This document shows, one piece after another, positions 63,021 to 64,000 of a stretch of DNA of 64,000 bases. Position 1 is the stretch's first letter. The number at the start of each line of letters is the position of its first letter. The translations under genes were made by a program, and so were the position numbers. The notes beneath the pieces were generated by a model. It did not search any database. It was given only the letters and a program-made list of their open reading frames with translations, and was not told the DNA's origin. The stretch comes from Anaerolineales bacterium UBA6055 (lineage in GTDB: Bacteria; Chloroflexota; Anaerolineae; Aggregatilineales; Phototrophicaceae): the NCBI GenBank assembly GCA_002428985.1, contig DIYL01000037.1, forward strand, positions 1 to 64,000, given 5' to 3'.

Positions 63021-63866
63021 ATGGTTAAAACTATGGCAGACACATCCTATAACAAAATTTTGGACCCCGTCAGTGATATTATCACCTCAATGGAATCTAT
63101 TATCTCGGGTGCATTTGGCAATACAACTGGTGACCAGAGGGAATCATATAAGCGCATTCATGCGAATTGCTGGGGGTTGCATACTCTGGTGATGGATGTG
63201 ATTACATCGTTAGGCATTGAAGATGTCGCGACAAGACCAGAAGTTTATGACCGCTTCCAAGGTTTGATGCGTCCGATTTATTCAAATATGGAAGACCTCA
63301 CTCGAGGGTATGACGGTGATATTTCAGAAGAGCAAGAGCTGATAATGGAATTTGTTGAATCAGCCGTCAATTCCATCGAACACATGATGAATAATCTTTG
63401 GCATTATTCGCTCCTCAAACACGATAAAATTGACTACAACATCTCAACCATTGATATTAGCGTTCTGACAAAAAAGATACAGTCTGTCTTGAAAGATCAT
63501 GAGATTCCAGATCTCATTTTCCCTATTCATGTGCTGGGTGATAAAACCTATCTCCCGTATGCATTTGGTGAAATTGCATATAACATCAAACATCACGCAT
63601 ACGTTGATAACGTAAGCTTTGAAGCACAAATCTATGCTAATCGTGTTGATCTCACAGTTTATGACGACGGATACGGATTCAACTGCGACAATATGAATAA
63701 ACCTTTCCAACCGTTCTGGCAGTCTGATGCAAGCAATGATGGGTTTGGTTTAGGATTATATCTCGCCAAAATGTTCATTGAGAAGAGTCGAGGCACAATT
63801 TCGATCAGTAGTGAGCAACAAAAAGGAACTTTGGTCAAAGTCTCGTTACCACTCGCTCAATCGTAA
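63021..63866 (+). CDS. Histidine kinase-like ATPase protein without phospho-acceptor His
   Basis: 281 residues from ATG 63021 (or 277 from 63033). An N-terminal helical pair (ILDPVSDIITSMESIISGAFGNTTGDQRESYKRIH, LHTLVMDVIT) matches the DHp fold, but the H of the H-box is missing. A second helical stretch follows. C-terminal HATPase_c from about 175: N box AFGEIAYNIKHHAY, G1 VYDDGYGF, G2 GFGLGLYLAKMF. It may phosphorylate the His of the upstream protein in trans. Confidence 0.8.
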   Translation: MVKTMADTSYNKILDPVSDIITSMESIISGAFGNTTGDQRESYKRIHANCWGLHTLVMDVITSLGIEDVATRPEVYDRFQGLMRPIYSNMEDLTRGYDGDISEEQELIMEFVESAVNSIEHMMNNLWHYSLLKHDKIDYNISTIDISVLTKKIQSVLKDHEIPDLIFPIHVLGDKTYLPYAFGEIAYNIKHHAYVDNVSFEAQIYANRVDLTVYDDGYGFNCDNMNKPFQPFWQSDASNDGFGLGLYLAKMFIEKSRGTISISSEQQKGTLVKVSLPLAQS

Positions 63867-63928
63867 AACATATAATATGACGTACAATTAGATGACAATT
63901 ATCTAGTGAAATTCAGTTTGGTTTTTGC

Positions 63929-63957
63929 TATCCTCATACCATACCCGAAAGAGGATA
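63929..63957 (+). promoter_or_regulatory. Hairpin covering the ribosome binding site of the last gene
   Basis: TATCCTC (63929-63935) pairs with GAGGATA (63951-63957), which contains the likely ribosome binding site 6 bp before the ATG at 63964. Could repress translation. Confidence 0.35.
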
Positions 63958-63963
63958 TAGACT

Positions 63964-64000
63964 ATGAACCGATTATTTGATTTTTCTCATTTCCCTCTCC
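63964..64000 (+). CDS. Start of a gene cut by the right edge
   Basis: ATG at 63964 preceded by GAGGATA at 6-bp distance. Only twelve residues (MNRLFDFSHFPL) are visible, so nothing about function can be said. Confidence 0.45.
   Translation, partial: MNRLFDFSHFPL

Noticed and set aside
1..64000. CRISPR array, tRNA, rRNA, tmRNA or prophage
   Set aside because: I saw no regularly spaced repeats, cloverleaf sequences or phage genes when reading the intergenic regions; a covariance-model scan could still find something small.

Overview
The window reads as chromosomal DNA of a free-living, aerobic, Gram-negative-like or monoderm bacterium. I would place it in the Chloroflexota, probably near the Anaerolineae. 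This is inferred from gene content and secreted-protein style (short hydrophobic leaders ending in AQDD, Thr/Pro-rich linkers after lipoboxes), not from a marker-gene tree. Almost the whole window is ordinary, densely packed core and accessory chromosome. There is no rRNA, tRNA, CRISPR array or prophage. One insertion sequence runs off the left edge.

Layout. 1-0.5 kb: 5' end of an ISAs1-type transposase. 0.57-3.1 kb: a MurF-Alr fusion whose MurF half has lost key catalytic residues. 3.1-8.0 kb (minus strand): Uma2-type protein, SCO1, and a compact ba3/type-B cytochrome oxidase operon (lipoprotein cytochrome c, subunit IIa, II, I, small membrane protein). 8.1-16.7 kb: glycine metabolism, namely a glycine riboswitch, gcvH, gcvPA, gcvPB, two transporters, and one protein fusing serine hydroxymethyltransferase to the aminomethyltransferase GcvT. 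Together these give a complete glycine cleavage/serine interconversion route apart from the lipoamide dehydrogenase. 16.8-24.4 kb: membrane glycosyltransferase, RCK-domain protein, lyxose-isomerase-like cupin, EF-G-like GTPase and FtsH. 24.5-30.3 kb: hypothetical genes around a decayed tandem duplication of a thioredoxin-domain (YyaL/COG1331) gene. 30.4-40.9 kb: TPR/lytic transglycosylase lipoprotein, response regulator, B12-radical SAM protein, cytochrome c, sensor kinase, M23 peptidase, GT4 glycosyltransferase, methylglyoxal synthase.

41-49 kb: an ECF sigma factor with a Met-rich putative anti-sigma factor, a large secreted protein built from nested repeats, GreA, another secreted protein, RsmG and small STAS/YciI-like proteins. 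49.3-56.2 kb: a TIR-TPR gene with foreign-looking codon use, a frameshifted DinB gene, a DUF3467-translin-glycosyltransferase overlap cluster, a MEMO-like protein, and an AraC regulator beside a RibD/DHFR-like reductase. 56.2-57.6 kb: L10 leader with rplJ-rplL. 57.7-64 kb: secreted PPC-like protein, WYL regulator, zinc-ribbon pair, HerA-like ATPase with HAS-barrel, and a kinase that appears split into a His-bearing DHp protein and a His-less ATPase protein.

The items I consider most worth following up are the GlyA-(vestigial GcvT)-GcvT fusion, the catalytically eroded MurF-Alr fusion, the nested-repeat secreted protein at 43.1 kb, the split kinase at 62.6 kb, and the TIR-TPR gene. I did not find a clear-cut undescribed multi-gene defence or mobile system.
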